Source: a virus
Virus record (IMG/VR): IMGVR_UViG_3300042559_001280
Coordinates: 1 to 22,595 of that record
Reading direction: 5' to 3' (one strand)
DNA: 22,595 bases
How positions within the stretch are numbered: the first letter of the stretch is position 1; each line of letters starts with the position of its first letter. This document shows, piece by piece, positions 16,143 through 22,595 of this stretch. Below the pieces are notes generated by a model that was given only the letters and a program-made list of their open reading frames with translations, searched no databases and was not told where the DNA came from. A program made the position numbers and the translations under genes.

Positions 16143-16402
16143 TATGCAAGAGTGAGATTAAGTTGAGTTGCCGCAATAATATATGCTTCATTGTTTGAAT
16201 CACCACTACCGCCCCAATCCAAATAGGTTTGACCTTCAATAAGTATTTGCCCTTCGTAAATGGTCACACCATCAACATCGCACAAGGCGTATTGAAAAAC
16301 AGCCCGTGTTTCAAGGTCATCGTAGCTAATGTAAAGTCGGATGCAAACGGCTGTTTTAGTTTCGCCATCGCTCCAAATGTCTAAAGGTTGTATATTTCTC
16401 AT
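16142..16402 (-). CDS. Small conserved tail-region protein
   Basis: An 86-aa protein, beta-rich (TAVCIRLYISYDD; FQYALCDVDGVTIYEGQILI) with a Gly/Ser turn near residue 65. Start overlaps the fibre gene's stop by ATGA, and its stop overlaps the gp10-like start. It recurs at this place in related phages as far as I remember, but no function is known to me. A small tail-tip or fibre-attachment protein is possible. Confidence 0.55.
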   Translation of the reverse strand: MRNIQPLDIWSDGETKTAVCIRLYISYDDLETRAVFQYALCDVDGVTIYEGQILIEGQTYLDWGGSGDSNNEAYIIAATQLNLTLA

Positions 16403-18858
16403 AGTTGTTCAATTATAAATGATACTGAAACGATTGTCGCGCTAACGTTTGTGTGGTTGTTCACTAATCTAAAAACTAATTTGTCGCCTGCAACGGCTGT
16501 AAAGCTATCGGTTAAATTACTGCGAGTTCCCGCAACTCCTGATGCAGGTACAGTAACAACTAAAGAAGTAGCTACTTGATTTTTCATAAGTGTAATAACC
16601 AATGAACCACCTGCGCCTTGACCATTAGAAGTATGTACATATAAATTCTTTACCGTACCTCCAAACGGAATTGTAAACTCTCGGTTTGCGATATTTGTGT
16701 TGAATGCAATAACACCCGATGTAATTGTGCCATATGTTGTTGTGCTTGCAGAAACGGTAGCAACAAAACCACTACCATAGGCAATCACCCCATAAGGTGT
16801 TGCGCCTAATAATTCCGATTTTAATTGTGCCGCTGTTATAGCGGTTGCCGAATTATCAGCGTTAAGCCTTAAATAACTTATCGCATTTGGATTGGTAAGT
16901 GTGGCGAGTGCAGTTCCAACTGTGGTAAGTCCTATGTTGTTCTGCTTGCCATAAAACGTTGACCAATCTGCGCTGCTTAACGCACCACGATTTGTTGCGT
17001 CTGCTGTTGGCAGATTGAATGTATGTGTGCTTCCTGCGCTGCTTATTCCAAAGTCAGTACCTGATGTGCCTGTTGCAAAGTTCTGCGTGCTTTCAGTTAA
17101 GCCATTGAGCGAAGAAAGTCCGATTGCGTAGGTAGTATGCACTTCACCAATCTTACCATTTTCCGTATATAGGGTTACAGTCTTACCATTGGTATTTTGA
17201 ATATCGAATTCAATGTGAATTCGGTCGGTTGCAGCCGTTACGGTGTTAGGCACTGAAATGCCAAACGTGTATAGGTCAACTACGTTACCATTGGTAATTT
17301 GTTCAACCGGTGAAGTACCAATTAAAGTGAACGTGCTGCCGTTGTATGTGTAAAGTTTAGCAAGTATTTCAGCATTATTTGAACCACCTCCTGTTTCATT
17401 TAAGTATACATCAATAGTCCATACACCTGAAGGTAAGATAAGATGGTTTGGACTGCCTACATCGGTAATGAATCGTGCAAGTACGCCCGTAGTATTACGT
17501 GTGAAGTTTGCTGCTGGTCCTGTGTTAGCAGTAGTGCCTAATTGATAGTAGGCATTGCCTCCTATTGAAGGTTGCGCAACATTACCATTGAAGTAGAATA
17601 TCTGCCCACCTCCACCACCTGTTGAAGGAAGTGTGCGAAGTGCACCTGTACCATCTATATATTGATCTACTGTACCATTGGCTGCAACCGCAAGTGTTCC
17701 TGAAGTTGTAACAGGTGAACCACTAACTGAAAACGCAGGGTTCGTTGGTGCAGGCATTGAAAGTGCAACCGATGTAACCGAACCGCCCGAAGCAGGTGTA
17801 ACAGCTTCCCAATCGCCTGATGTGCTGTTATAACTCAGCACTTGCCCATTTGAAGGTGTAGGTGTGTTTACATCAGCTAAGTCATCAAGATTAACCGGTA
17901 TAAATGGCTTGTTTAAGATTTCCGCAACACCACTCACAGCGTTCCAATCACTGTTTACTTGCGCTGCAGGAATAGTTGGTTTATTCAGTATTTGATAGTC
18001 ACCGCTTGTCGCATTCCAATCAACAGGTGTTTGGCGCAAGCGATAACCAACAGCAACTAATGTCCAATAAGTAGGGTTAGTTGGGTTTATTGCATCATTG
18101 TTGGCAATGCATCTGTAAACACTTCCGTTATACCATACCCGGTCACCTATTTGGTAAGGGTTGCCTAATGCAGTTATGTGGTTTGCATTGTATTCGGTAC
18201 TCACATATTCACCACCTCCTCCTCCTCCACCTGCTGCATCTATCGTAACGCTTCCATCTCCGTTGTCTGTGATGGTTACGTTCGTGCCTTCTACTAAGTC
18301 AAGGATGTTTTGAACTGCGTTATCTACGCCATTGGTGCGAAGTGTCAAGCCGTAACCAGTACCACTACCACCACTTGATGTTCCACCAACAGCCCACACA
18401 GCAGGAATATCACATGCTGACCAATCCCACGGGACTTCAAGTGTTAGCGTGAATGCAATACCGGTTACTGTGTTTTTGTATTCTTCGATGAATGGTTCAA
18501 ACGTTGGAATGTTTACCAACTGCACATCGAATCCGAATAACTCCAAACCGTTGCGCACTTCAGCTATCAAGTCTTGACCTAATCGGATGCAATCGCTTAT
18601 CACTTCGCGCTGGTATTCTGCTTTGTATTCTTTGTCGCGTGGGATGTCTGCGAACATGACTAAGAAACCGAACTGCATACCACCCTGAATCGGAGTAATC
18701 GTGTCAGGTGTTACGTGCATGAATGGATATTGATCGTCTTGCAGTTGGTCTGCAAGGTCAATTTGACCATGTGTGAATCGCTTAATCAAAAAGTGACCAG
18801 CAGCAAAAGCTTCAAGTCGATTGATAAGTACGTTATAGCTGTAATTGTAGCTAGTCAT
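16399..18858 (-). CDS. Tail completion module fused to a receptor-binding fibre
   Basis: An 819-aa protein with clear parts. Residues 1-153 look like a free-standing tail-completion-type protein (MTSYNYSYNVLINRLEAFA, DIPRDKEYKAEYQREVISD, LEVPWDWSACDIP), a common 150-aa family in Bacteroidota phages. A Gly/Ser linker follows (about 158-168), then a small module with GGGGGG at 210-216 and a CBM5/12-like unit (YQIGDRVWYNGSVYRCI, about 235-251, ending NPTYWTLV). Two DWNATSG/ILNKP repeats lie at 280-318, then a fibre-like DLADVNTPTPSNGQVLSYN, a beta domain (about 395-560), and a C-terminal jelly-roll-like domain. Such units bind cell-surface sugars. The start shares a base with the preceding -1 frame stop (TAATG). 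Confidence 0.75.
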   Translation of the reverse strand: MTSYNYSYNVLINRLEAFAAGHFLIKRFTHGQIDLADQLQDDQYPFMHVTPDTITPIQGGMQFGFLVMFADIPRDKEYKAEYQREVISDCIRLGQDLIAEVRNGLELFGFDVQLVNIPTFEPFIEEYKNTVTGIAFTLTLEVPWDWSACDIPAVWAVGGTSSGGSGTGYGLTLRTNGVDNAVQNILDLVEGTNVTITDNGDGSVTIDAAGGGGGGGEYVSTEYNANHITALGNPYQIGDRVWYNGSVYRCIANNDAINPTNPTYWTLVAVGYRLRQTPVDWNATSGDYQILNKPTIPAAQVNSDWNAVSGVAEILNKPFIPVNLDDLADVNTPTPSNGQVLSYNSTSGDWEAVTPASGGSVTSVALSMPAPTNPAFSVSGSPVTTSGTLAVAANGTVDQYIDGTGALRTLPSTGGGGGQIFYFNGNVAQPSIGGNAYYQLGTTANTGPAANFTRNTTGVLARFITDVGSPNHLILPSGVWTIDVYLNETGGGSNNAEILAKLYTYNGSTFTLIGTSPVEQITNGNVVDLYTFGISVPNTVTAATDRIHIEFDIQNTNGKTVTLYTENGKIGEVHTTYAIGLSSLNGLTESTQNFATGTSGTDFGISSAGSTHTFNLPTADATNRGALSSADWSTFYGKQNNIGLTTVGTALATLTNPNAISYLRLNADNSATAITAAQLKSELLGATPYGVIAYGSGFVATVSASTTTYGTITSGVIAFNTNIANREFTIPFGGTVKNLYVHTSNGQGAGGSLVITLMKNQVATSLVVTVPASGVAGTRSNLTDSFTAVAGDKLVFRLVNNHTNVSATIVSVSFIIEQL
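17905..18021 (-). repeat. Fibre repeat pair DWNATSG...ILNKP
   Basis: Two copies of about 15 residues, DWNATSGDYQILNKP (residues 280-294) and DWNAVSGVAEILNKP (304-318), are separated by 9 residues. This ILNKP unit is common in phage fibre shafts. Recombination between copies could change shaft length. Confidence 0.6.
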
Positions 18859-19127
18859 TATCTATTGCGTTTTTTCATTTCCATTTTCTGCACATACACG
18901 TAGTCTGCTAAGTACGTTAAGTGCGTGAACACTTCATAACACCTTCGCTCTGTCACTGCATCAAATTTCGTTATGTCCCGGTCGGCAAGTGATTCAATAA
19001 TATGAAACCAACCGTACACACCTAATCCGTCAGGGGTTGCTGTTCCTTCATCTCCTTCACTATCTCCGTTATCTCCTTTGCCAAATAAACGAGGGAATCG
19101 TTGTATAGTTCGATTTCTAAACTCGAA
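18858..19127 (-). CDS. -1 frame extension of the tail chaperone (T-like part)
   Basis: An open -1 frame of 89 codons follows the slip site. It starts FEFRNRTIQRFPRLFGKG, passes an acidic Gly/Asp linker (GDNGDSEGDEGTATPDG), and ends in a conserved-looking unit (YGWFHIIESLADRDITKF, then RCYEVFTHLTYLADY). There is no ATG before the conserved unit; the only near start is GTG at 19019. Its TAA overlaps the next ATG (TAATG), as real genes do here. With frameshift, the fusion has about 255 residues. Translation from the GTG alone (53 aa) is the alternative. The unit matches small proteins I recall following such chaperones in Bacteroidota phages. Confidence 0.6.
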   Translation of the reverse strand, partial: FEFRNRTIQRFPRLFGKGDNGDSEGDEGTATPDGLGVYGWFHIIESLADRDITKFDAVTERRCYEVFTHLTYLADYVYVQKMEMKKRNR

Positions 19128-19624
19128 AAAAAAAGCAGCGTATTCAACACATGGTCTAAAGTCAATTTGCCTATGGCATCTTCGTACTTACGTTTGCCGT
19201 TACTATCATAAGCTTCTATGTCGTAATACTTTCCGAACTTAGCTTTGATGGGGCGGTATAGGATGCACATCATTTTGTGAGCAGCTTCGCCCATGATTAC
19301 ACCATCTTTATAGATGTCACCGCAAACAGTGTCCATGTCCACGTATTCGCCAAAAGACATTGCACTCAAGTCAGGAATAAACCCTAATTCGTATGCACCA
19401 ATGCGCACTGTGCGTTCAAAGTCACCACTGCTTAACCGAATGGCTGCTTCGAACGTTTCAATGATTTCATCAATCACATGCACCTGAAGCAGGCGAATAC
19501 TTTCGCTGCTCTTGCCAGTGATTACATGCACCTGCTCAACCTTATCGACTGCATTTTGGTAGTCAATGTATTGATTCAGCGTGATGCCTTTCGCGTTAGC
19601 TGCTATGCTAAAATTTAATTTCAT
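19022..19624 (-). CDS. Putative tail assembly chaperone (G-like)
   Basis: A 200-aa cytosolic, mostly helical protein. The pattern LGFIPDLSAMSFGEYVDMD (about residues 81-99) and HKMMCILYRPIKAKFGKYYD (119-138) recurs in Bacteroidota phages between small-terminase-like and tail genes. The T9 tract at residues 164-167 and the open -1 frame are what first suggested a lambda gpG/gpGT arrangement. The zero-frame C-terminus (EITEIVKEMKEQQPLTD) is a short charged helix. The start is 34 nt after the small-terminase-like gene. Confidence 0.6.
   Translation of the reverse strand: MKLNFSIAANAKGITLNQYIDYQNAVDKVEQVHVITGKSSESIRLLQVHVIDEIIETFEAAIRLSSGDFERTVRIGAYELGFIPDLSAMSFGEYVDMDTVCGDIYKDGVIMGEAAHKMMCILYRPIKAKFGKYYDIEAYDSNGKRKYEDAIGKLTLDHVLNTLLFFSSLEIELYNDSLVYLAKEITEIVKEMKEQQPLTD
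19126..19134 (-). promoter_or_regulatory. Slippery T9 tract, putative -1 ribosomal frameshift site
   Basis: The zero-frame codons are CTG CTT TTT TTT TCG (residues 163-167), so a T TTT TTT heptamer lies in the correct register for tandem slippage. The -1 frame after it is open for 89 codons. No clear stem-loop was identified downstream by eye. Confidence 0.55.
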
Positions 19625-19658
19625 GCTCTGTTGTATTGTAGTTTTTGCTTCCTTTTTG

Positions 19659-19985
19659 TTACAAGTCCGAATGCACGTTGATTACAACCGGTGCCTTTTC
19701 GTCACCTGCATGTGTTACACGTGCCTGTTTTGGTTTGAAGTATTCCAGTAATGCAGTGTAGTGTTTGATATATTCTTCATCTTCCATTTCATTCATAATG
19801 CGCATACACTTGGCTGCACCTTGCTGGGTGAACCACTCGCCTAACTCATTCCACATTTTTGTTTTTTCACTCACTGCGCCTTTTGGTTTCAAGCCACCAT
19901 GACCGGGCAACAAGTGACCCTTTTCGTTTCTGCTTTTTTCCATATGCTTCGATAAGATATTGTTATTTCGCTTCATACTGTGCAA
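19659..19985 (-). CDS. Putative small terminase subunit
   Basis: A 108-aa basic protein in the place where the packaging gene is expected. LLPGHGGLKPKGAVSEKTK (residues 26-44) leads into a helix (MWNELGEWFTQQGAAKCMRI) and MEDEEYIKHYTALLEYFKPK, as in small-terminase-like proteins of this group. The N-terminus is uncertain: ATGs at 19985, 19976 and 19943 are possible, and the last avoids overlap with the preceding small gene. No large subunit lies in the window, so the assignment is not supported by the usual neighbour. Confidence 0.5.
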   Translation of the reverse strand: MHSMKRNNNILSKHMEKSRNEKGHLLPGHGGLKPKGAVSEKTKMWNELGEWFTQQGAAKCMRIMNEMEDEEYIKHYTALLEYFKPKQARVTHAGDEKAPVVINVHSDL

Positions 19986-20103
19986 TACAGACAGCTATGC
20001 GCTGCTGTGCATCTGGGTATTCACTTTGCGTCTTAGCATCACTCATGCAGCGTGCCACGAAATCATTTTTTGATTCTTCTGTTGTTGGTGTTGGTAGGGG
20101 CAT
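19963..20103 (-). CDS. 46-aa PLPTP small conserved protein
   Basis: A short open frame: MPLPTPTTEESKNDFVARC, then MSDAKTQSEYPDAQQRIAVC and IAQYEAK. The pattern PLPxP...F..RC.....EYPD..QR.AVC matches a small family seen in many phages as a separate gene or as part of larger head proteins. Both cysteines and the EYPD/QR core are present. It begins 4 nt after the Cys-rich gene and overlaps the next gene by about 23 nt if that gene starts at 19985. The role is unknown to me. Confidence 0.65.
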   Translation of the reverse strand: MPLPTPTTEESKNDFVARCMSDAKTQSEYPDAQQRIAVCIAQYEAK

Positions 20104-20107
20104 ATTA

Positions 20108-20557
20108 TTATGGTTTATCGATTTTTCCTAATTGTCTACGAAATTCTTTAATGAGATCACGTATGCACGATGCGCACCCGGATGGGCGTTCATGTTTCTT
20201 TGTTATTTTGCTATACCAATAGTACAGCATTTGCAAGTCTTCGGATTCTATTCTGTTCGCTTTACTTACTTTGCTTATAAAGGTGTCCAGCGCAGCTATT
20301 TCTTCTTCCTTCATGTCTTGAGCAAACCACTTTCGTGCTGGGCATGATGCAAAGCGGAATTTTGTCTTCACATCCATGAAGCAGCCGCAAAGCTTTATCT
20401 TCTCTTTGTAGTAAGTAACATCGTTTTCTTCAGCATTGACGTTATTACCGACGATTGGTGTACCGCAAGTGCCAAAAGTACCGTTGTAAAACTTACATTT
20501 TTTGCAAGTATTCAATCTCTCGCGTTGAATGTGCGATGGAACGTTGAAGTTTAACAT
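20108..20557 (-). CDS. Cys-rich putative zinc-binding protein
   Basis: A 149-aa protein with paired cysteines: CKKCKFYNGTFGTC (residues 18-31), then KLCGCFMDVK and CPARKW, and near the C-terminus SGCASCIRD. Together these could bind one or two zinc ions. Proteins with this CxxC...CGCF...CPxxKW pattern lie next to sigma-like genes in Bacteroidota phages. Its start overlaps the sigma-like gene by 65 nt. A nucleic-acid-binding or regulatory role is inferred; no catalytic site is visible. Confidence 0.6.
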   Translation of the reverse strand: MLNFNVPSHIQRERLNTCKKCKFYNGTFGTCGTPIVGNNVNAEENDVTYYKEKIKLCGCFMDVKTKFRFASCPARKWFAQDMKEEEIAALDTFISKVSKANRIESEDLQMLYYWYSKITKKHERPSGCASCIRDLIKEFRRQLGKIDKP

Positions 20558-20942
20558 ATTCTCTTATTCGTTTTAATGCTCTGTGTATGCTTGTTCGCAG
20601 GTAGCTGTATGGAATACCTGTTTCTGCGCTTAATTCTTTGTAGTCAAAATCGGGTTTACTGTATAGACGCAAAAGGATTGCATCGAATTCGTTTAAACGC
20701 CCGATTGCGTTGTATAGATATTCACCATCTATGAATGCACCTATCCATGTTTCATCCTGTTTGCTATCGTCCACCTGCCTTTCTACGTGAAGTTCGTAGT
20801 ATTTGCGATACTTGATAGCGTAATCACTGCGTGCGCTGTGCCATGATAGCCACAATGCCCTGTTTACGTATGCTTCTACTTTGCCCCTGCACACTATATC
20901 TTCAATGTCCTGCTGTGGTCTATCCATCAACCGGGCAAGCAC
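20493..20942 (-). CDS. Sigma-70-family-like regulator, start unclear
   Basis: The part from GTG 20942 has 149 aa. The C-terminal half matches sigma region 4: LNEFDAILLRLYSKPDFDYK, then a helix-turn-helix (ELSAETGIPYSYLRTSIHRA). Upstream codons in the same frame continue the homologous helix (AWLDKASRLAHDKQKGSDLL, then HEVLARL), so the true protein begins before 20942. The frame is open back to a TAA at 21053-21051, but contains no ATG, GTG or TTG before 20942; CTG (21002), ATA (21026) or ATC (21047) would be needed. It is the first gene of the leftward block, so it could direct host polymerase to the late genes. It overlaps the next gene by 65 nt. Confidence 0.65.
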   Translation of the reverse strand: MLARLMDRPQQDIEDIVCRGKVEAYVNRALWLSWHSARSDYAIKYRKYYELHVERQVDDSKQDETWIGAFIDGEYLYNAIGRLNEFDAILLRLYSKPDFDYKELSAETGIPYSYLRTSIHRALKRIREYVKLQRSIAHSTREIEYLQKM

Positions 20943-21079
20943 TTCATGCAGTAGATCGCTGCCCTTCTGTTTATCGTGTGCAAGCCTACTAGCCTTATCC
21001 AGCCATGCGTTATAGTGTTTCCCTATATGGATACTTACGCAGTCGATTTGTTAAAATTTAAAAATATCGGTGTAAATAC

Positions 21080-21109
21080 TTGCACTATCCAAAAAAGCGT
21101 GTACATTTG
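21080..21109 (+). promoter_or_regulatory. Rightward promoter, Bacteroidota type
   Basis: TTG (21080-21082) and TACATTTG (21102-21109) are separated by 19 nt, a perfect match to the TTG-N19-TAnnTTTG pattern of Bacteroidota. It lies about 32 nt before the first rightward ATG, in the divergent gap between the two operons. Confidence 0.75.
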
Positions 21110-21112
21110 TAC
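21101..21112. promoter_or_regulatory. Palindrome over the -7 box, candidate operator
   Basis: GTACATTTGTAC has perfect 5-bp arms (GTACA/TGTAC) around TT and contains the whole TACATTTG box. A protein binding here would block the rightward promoter. On the other strand a TATCTTTG (21124-21117) close by could be a leftward -7 box, but no good -33 element precedes it. The small HTH protein of the rightward operon is a candidate ligand. Confidence 0.5.
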
Positions 21113-21141
21113 CCGTCAAAGATAAACAAAAACAAAACAAC

Positions 21142-21399
21142 ATGAGCTATTTCACTTTTGAACACGACTGCAGCAATGCACCTATCACACTCACTATTGA
21201 AGTTGAGTACGTAATCGCATTCTCTAGAGGCGACTATTACACGCCTGAAGAAACAACTATTGATCAGTGTAAATACACACTGCTTTGCGCTGGCATTGAC
21301 ATGACTAAGTGCATCATGAATAGCAATAATAAAAAGTTAATCGGTGAAATAGAAGATGCAGTGACTGCAGCTATTTGGCAAGATGACGAAAATCAGTAA
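21142..21399 (+). CDS. Unknown protein, first gene of the rightward operon
   Basis: An 85-aa protein starting MSYFTFEHDCSNAPITLTIE. It looks like a small beta-rich domain (TLTIEVEYVIAF) and then a helical C-terminal part (KKLIGEIEDAVTAAIW). I do not recognise the family. Its end overlaps the next gene by 17 nt. The start lies just after an A-rich leader (AAACAAAAACAAAACAAC), common before Bacteroidota genes, which lack a strong Shine-Dalgarno site. Confidence 0.7.
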   Translation: MSYFTFEHDCSNAPITLTIEVEYVIAFSRGDYYTPEETTIDQCKYTLLCAGIDMTKCIMNSNNKKLIGEIEDAVTAAIWQDDENQ

Positions 21400-21751
21400 A
21401 CAATTTAAAACCCCAATACAAATGTTAATCGAAGTAACACACACAGCACCGGTACGAGTAGGTACTACCAAAGTAACACTGCCACACTACTACATTGATG
21501 GCGATTATACCAAATTTTATTGCTGCATCACTGCAGATTTAAAGCTTATCACAGTTTACCATAACGCATATAGCTGCAATATTGAGACTAAAAGCTACGA
21601 AGATGAGCAGGATGTAGCCTTCCGTTTAGAACGTGACATGCGCGATAAGCTATACGAGCCAATCGATGAAGCAGTGTTCATGCATAAGTTCAGCGAAGCG
21701 CACCGCGAAATCTTTTACGTAGCCAATCCTAAATTAAAACCAATCGAATGA
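21383..21751 (+). CDS. Unknown protein, second gene of the rightward operon
   Basis: A 122-aa protein, with beta-rich first half (MLIEVTHTAPVRVGTTKVTL; FYCCITADLKLITVYHNAYS) and an acidic, helical second half. Not recognised. Its TGA overlaps the ATG of the HTH gene (ATGA at 21748-21751), so the genes are probably co-translated. Confidence 0.7.
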   Translation: MTKISKQFKTPIQMLIEVTHTAPVRVGTTKVTLPHYYIDGDYTKFYCCITADLKLITVYHNAYSCNIETKSYEDEQDVAFRLERDMRDKLYEPIDEAVFMHKFSEAHREIFYVANPKLKPIE

Positions 21752-21984
21752 GAAAGCGACAAGAACTAAACCAACTGATTGCACGCACAGTGGGGAGCAA
21801 AGCTGCTCTCCTACGTGCGATGCAAAGAAGCAACACGCCCATAGTAAAAAAGACATTGCATAATTGGTGTGATGATCCGGGCAGCATCAAGTTACGCCAG
21901 CTGATAAACCTTAGCCGGGTAATGGAAGTGCCAGTGTGCGAAATAGTCGATTGTATAACCATTAAAAACGAAGGCGATGAGTGA
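21748..21984 (+). CDS. Small HTH (Cro/CI-like) DNA-binding protein
   Basis: A 78-aa protein that is almost only one helix-turn-helix fold: LNQLIARTVGSKAALLRAMQ, HNWCDDPGSIKLRQLINLSR, then VMEVPVCEIVDCI. This matches phage-type HTH proteins of the XRE kind. The middle segment VKKTLHNW would be the recognition helix. It may regulate the operon through the palindrome at the promoter, which is inferred. Overlaps both neighbours (ATGA before, 8 nt after). Confidence 0.65.
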   Translation: MRKRQELNQLIARTVGSKAALLRAMQRSNTPIVKKTLHNWCDDPGSIKLRQLINLSRVMEVPVCEIVDCITIKNEGDE

Positions 21985-22570
21985 ATATAAAGCATACATA
22001 AAGACACAAGGCAAGAAGCTGCGCACTACTAAGCTACCTACGCGAAGCGATATCCTTACTATCATGAAGAAGTTTGATAAGATAAGCTTTGCAGATTTGC
22101 GAAAGGAACTAAACGTAAGCAATGCAAAGTTGATGGATTGGTGCAAGCTGGTATTTAGCACAGACGATAAAGAAAAACGTTGGCGCGAAATCGAGCAGAA
22201 CCTGAATAACGTTGAATTTCATGAGAACTTTACCGATTCGATGCATAGCGAATACGATGTGCATGATGTGCGCAGGGTAAATGACAAGAATATGTACATC
22301 GTAAAGAAGAAGGTAGTCAATGAGAATCGCATGTGCTATCTTGTTACGTTAAATAATGAGCAGCACGTCATAGTTCGATTTGATATACCCGTAGAACGTA
22401 GCAGCGTGCAATACTGCCCAATCACATTAGGTTGTGATTATCAGGTAAATTCACTCGGTCAGTGGGAGTATATGGAGCTGGAATCACATCTACCTGTCAT
22501 AAACATTCAGGCGGATGAAGACTACATCGGGAAGTTTTGGTTAGCAATATCTAATTCACTTAATGCATGA
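21977..22570 (+). CDS. Unknown protein with possible N-terminal HTH
   Basis: A 197-aa protein. A short basic N-terminus (YKAYIKTQGKKLRTTKLPTR) leads to a possible winged-helix-like unit (ILTIMKKFDKISFADLRKEL, NVSNAKLMDWCKLVF, about residues 26-60). The rest (60-197) is mixed and beta-rich, with no motif known to me. It overlaps the HTH gene by 8 nt, and its stop overlaps the next ATG (ATGA). An early regulator or replication-region protein is possible by context. Confidence 0.6.
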   Translation: MSEYKAYIKTQGKKLRTTKLPTRSDILTIMKKFDKISFADLRKELNVSNAKLMDWCKLVFSTDDKEKRWREIEQNLNNVEFHENFTDSMHSEYDVHDVRRVNDKNMYIVKKKVVNENRMCYLVTLNNEQHVIVRFDIPVERSSVQYCPITLGCDYQVNSLGQWEYMELESHLPVINIQADEDYIGKFWLAISNSLNA

Positions 22571-22595
22571 AGCACGAAGAAAGCAAGATTCAGCA
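22567..22595 (+). CDS. Start of a gene cut by the window end
   Basis: Only nine residues are visible (MKHEESKIQ), beginning with an ATGA overlap. Many phage VRR-NUC nucleases begin with a similar E-S-x-I-Q, but nine residues cannot settle this. Confidence 0.4.

Noticed and set aside
17905-18021. Repeats in the fibre as a diversity-generating retroelement target
   Set aside because: No reverse transcriptase, template repeat or adenine-biased variation is visible; the repeats are ordinary shaft units.
21729-22161. Minus-strand frames opposite the HTH and 197-aa genes
   Set aside because: They oppose a well-coupled operon and look like low-information shadows.

Overview
The window is a late-gene block of a tailed phage (or prophage) of the phylum Bacteroidota. 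Three things support this. Virion proteins have the Bacteroidota style: an XkdF-like protease, an HK97-fold capsid protein, a portal with a minor-head-like tail and a CHAP endolysin. The clearest promoter fits the TTG / TAnnTTTG pattern of that phylum. Shine-Dalgarno sites are mostly absent. No integrase, attachment site, host gene, tRNA or CRISPR array is visible, so lytic phage and prophage cannot be told apart. The large terminase is not in the window.

Layout: about 21 kb is read leftwards (- strand), from a sigma-like gene near 21.0 kb to a metallophosphoesterase at position 2. In reading order the genes are: sigma-like regulator; Cys-rich putative zinc protein; 46-aa PLPTP protein; small-terminase-like protein; putative tail assembly chaperone with a -1 frame extension; tail-completion/fibre fusion; small protein; HK97 gp10-like protein; two large distal-tail proteins; short membrane protein; tape measure; XkdF-like protease; scaffold; major capsid; tail tube; small conserved protein; portal with C-terminal extension; head-tail connector; lysis cassette; metallophosphoesterase. 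Most junctions are ATGA or TAATG overlaps, so translation is probably coupled. Hairpins lie after the protease, capsid and tube genes and probably set relative levels of transcription.

A second operon runs rightwards from a promoter at 21.08-21.11 kb: two unknown small proteins, a small HTH protein, a 197-aa protein with a possible N-terminal HTH, and the first codons of another gene. The -7 box lies inside a perfect GTACA-TT-TGTAC palindrome, a likely operator.

Three places stand out. (1) At 8.12-8.44 kb the late block is interrupted by a 44-aa ribbon-helix-helix gene on the opposite strand. It has its own promoter, two ACATGC repeats 10 bp apart between the promoter boxes, and a strong terminator facing the late genes. 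(2) A T9 tract at 19.13 kb is a perfect T TTT TTT slippery site, and the -1 frame is open for 89 more codons to the next gene, as in lambda G/GT. (3) The portal gene has an A10 tract exactly where the portal part meets a minor-head-like C-terminal module, and a -1 slip there would stop at once and give a portal of ordinary length. The lysis region is strongly compressed, with a spanin-like pair overlapping by 167 nt in different frames.
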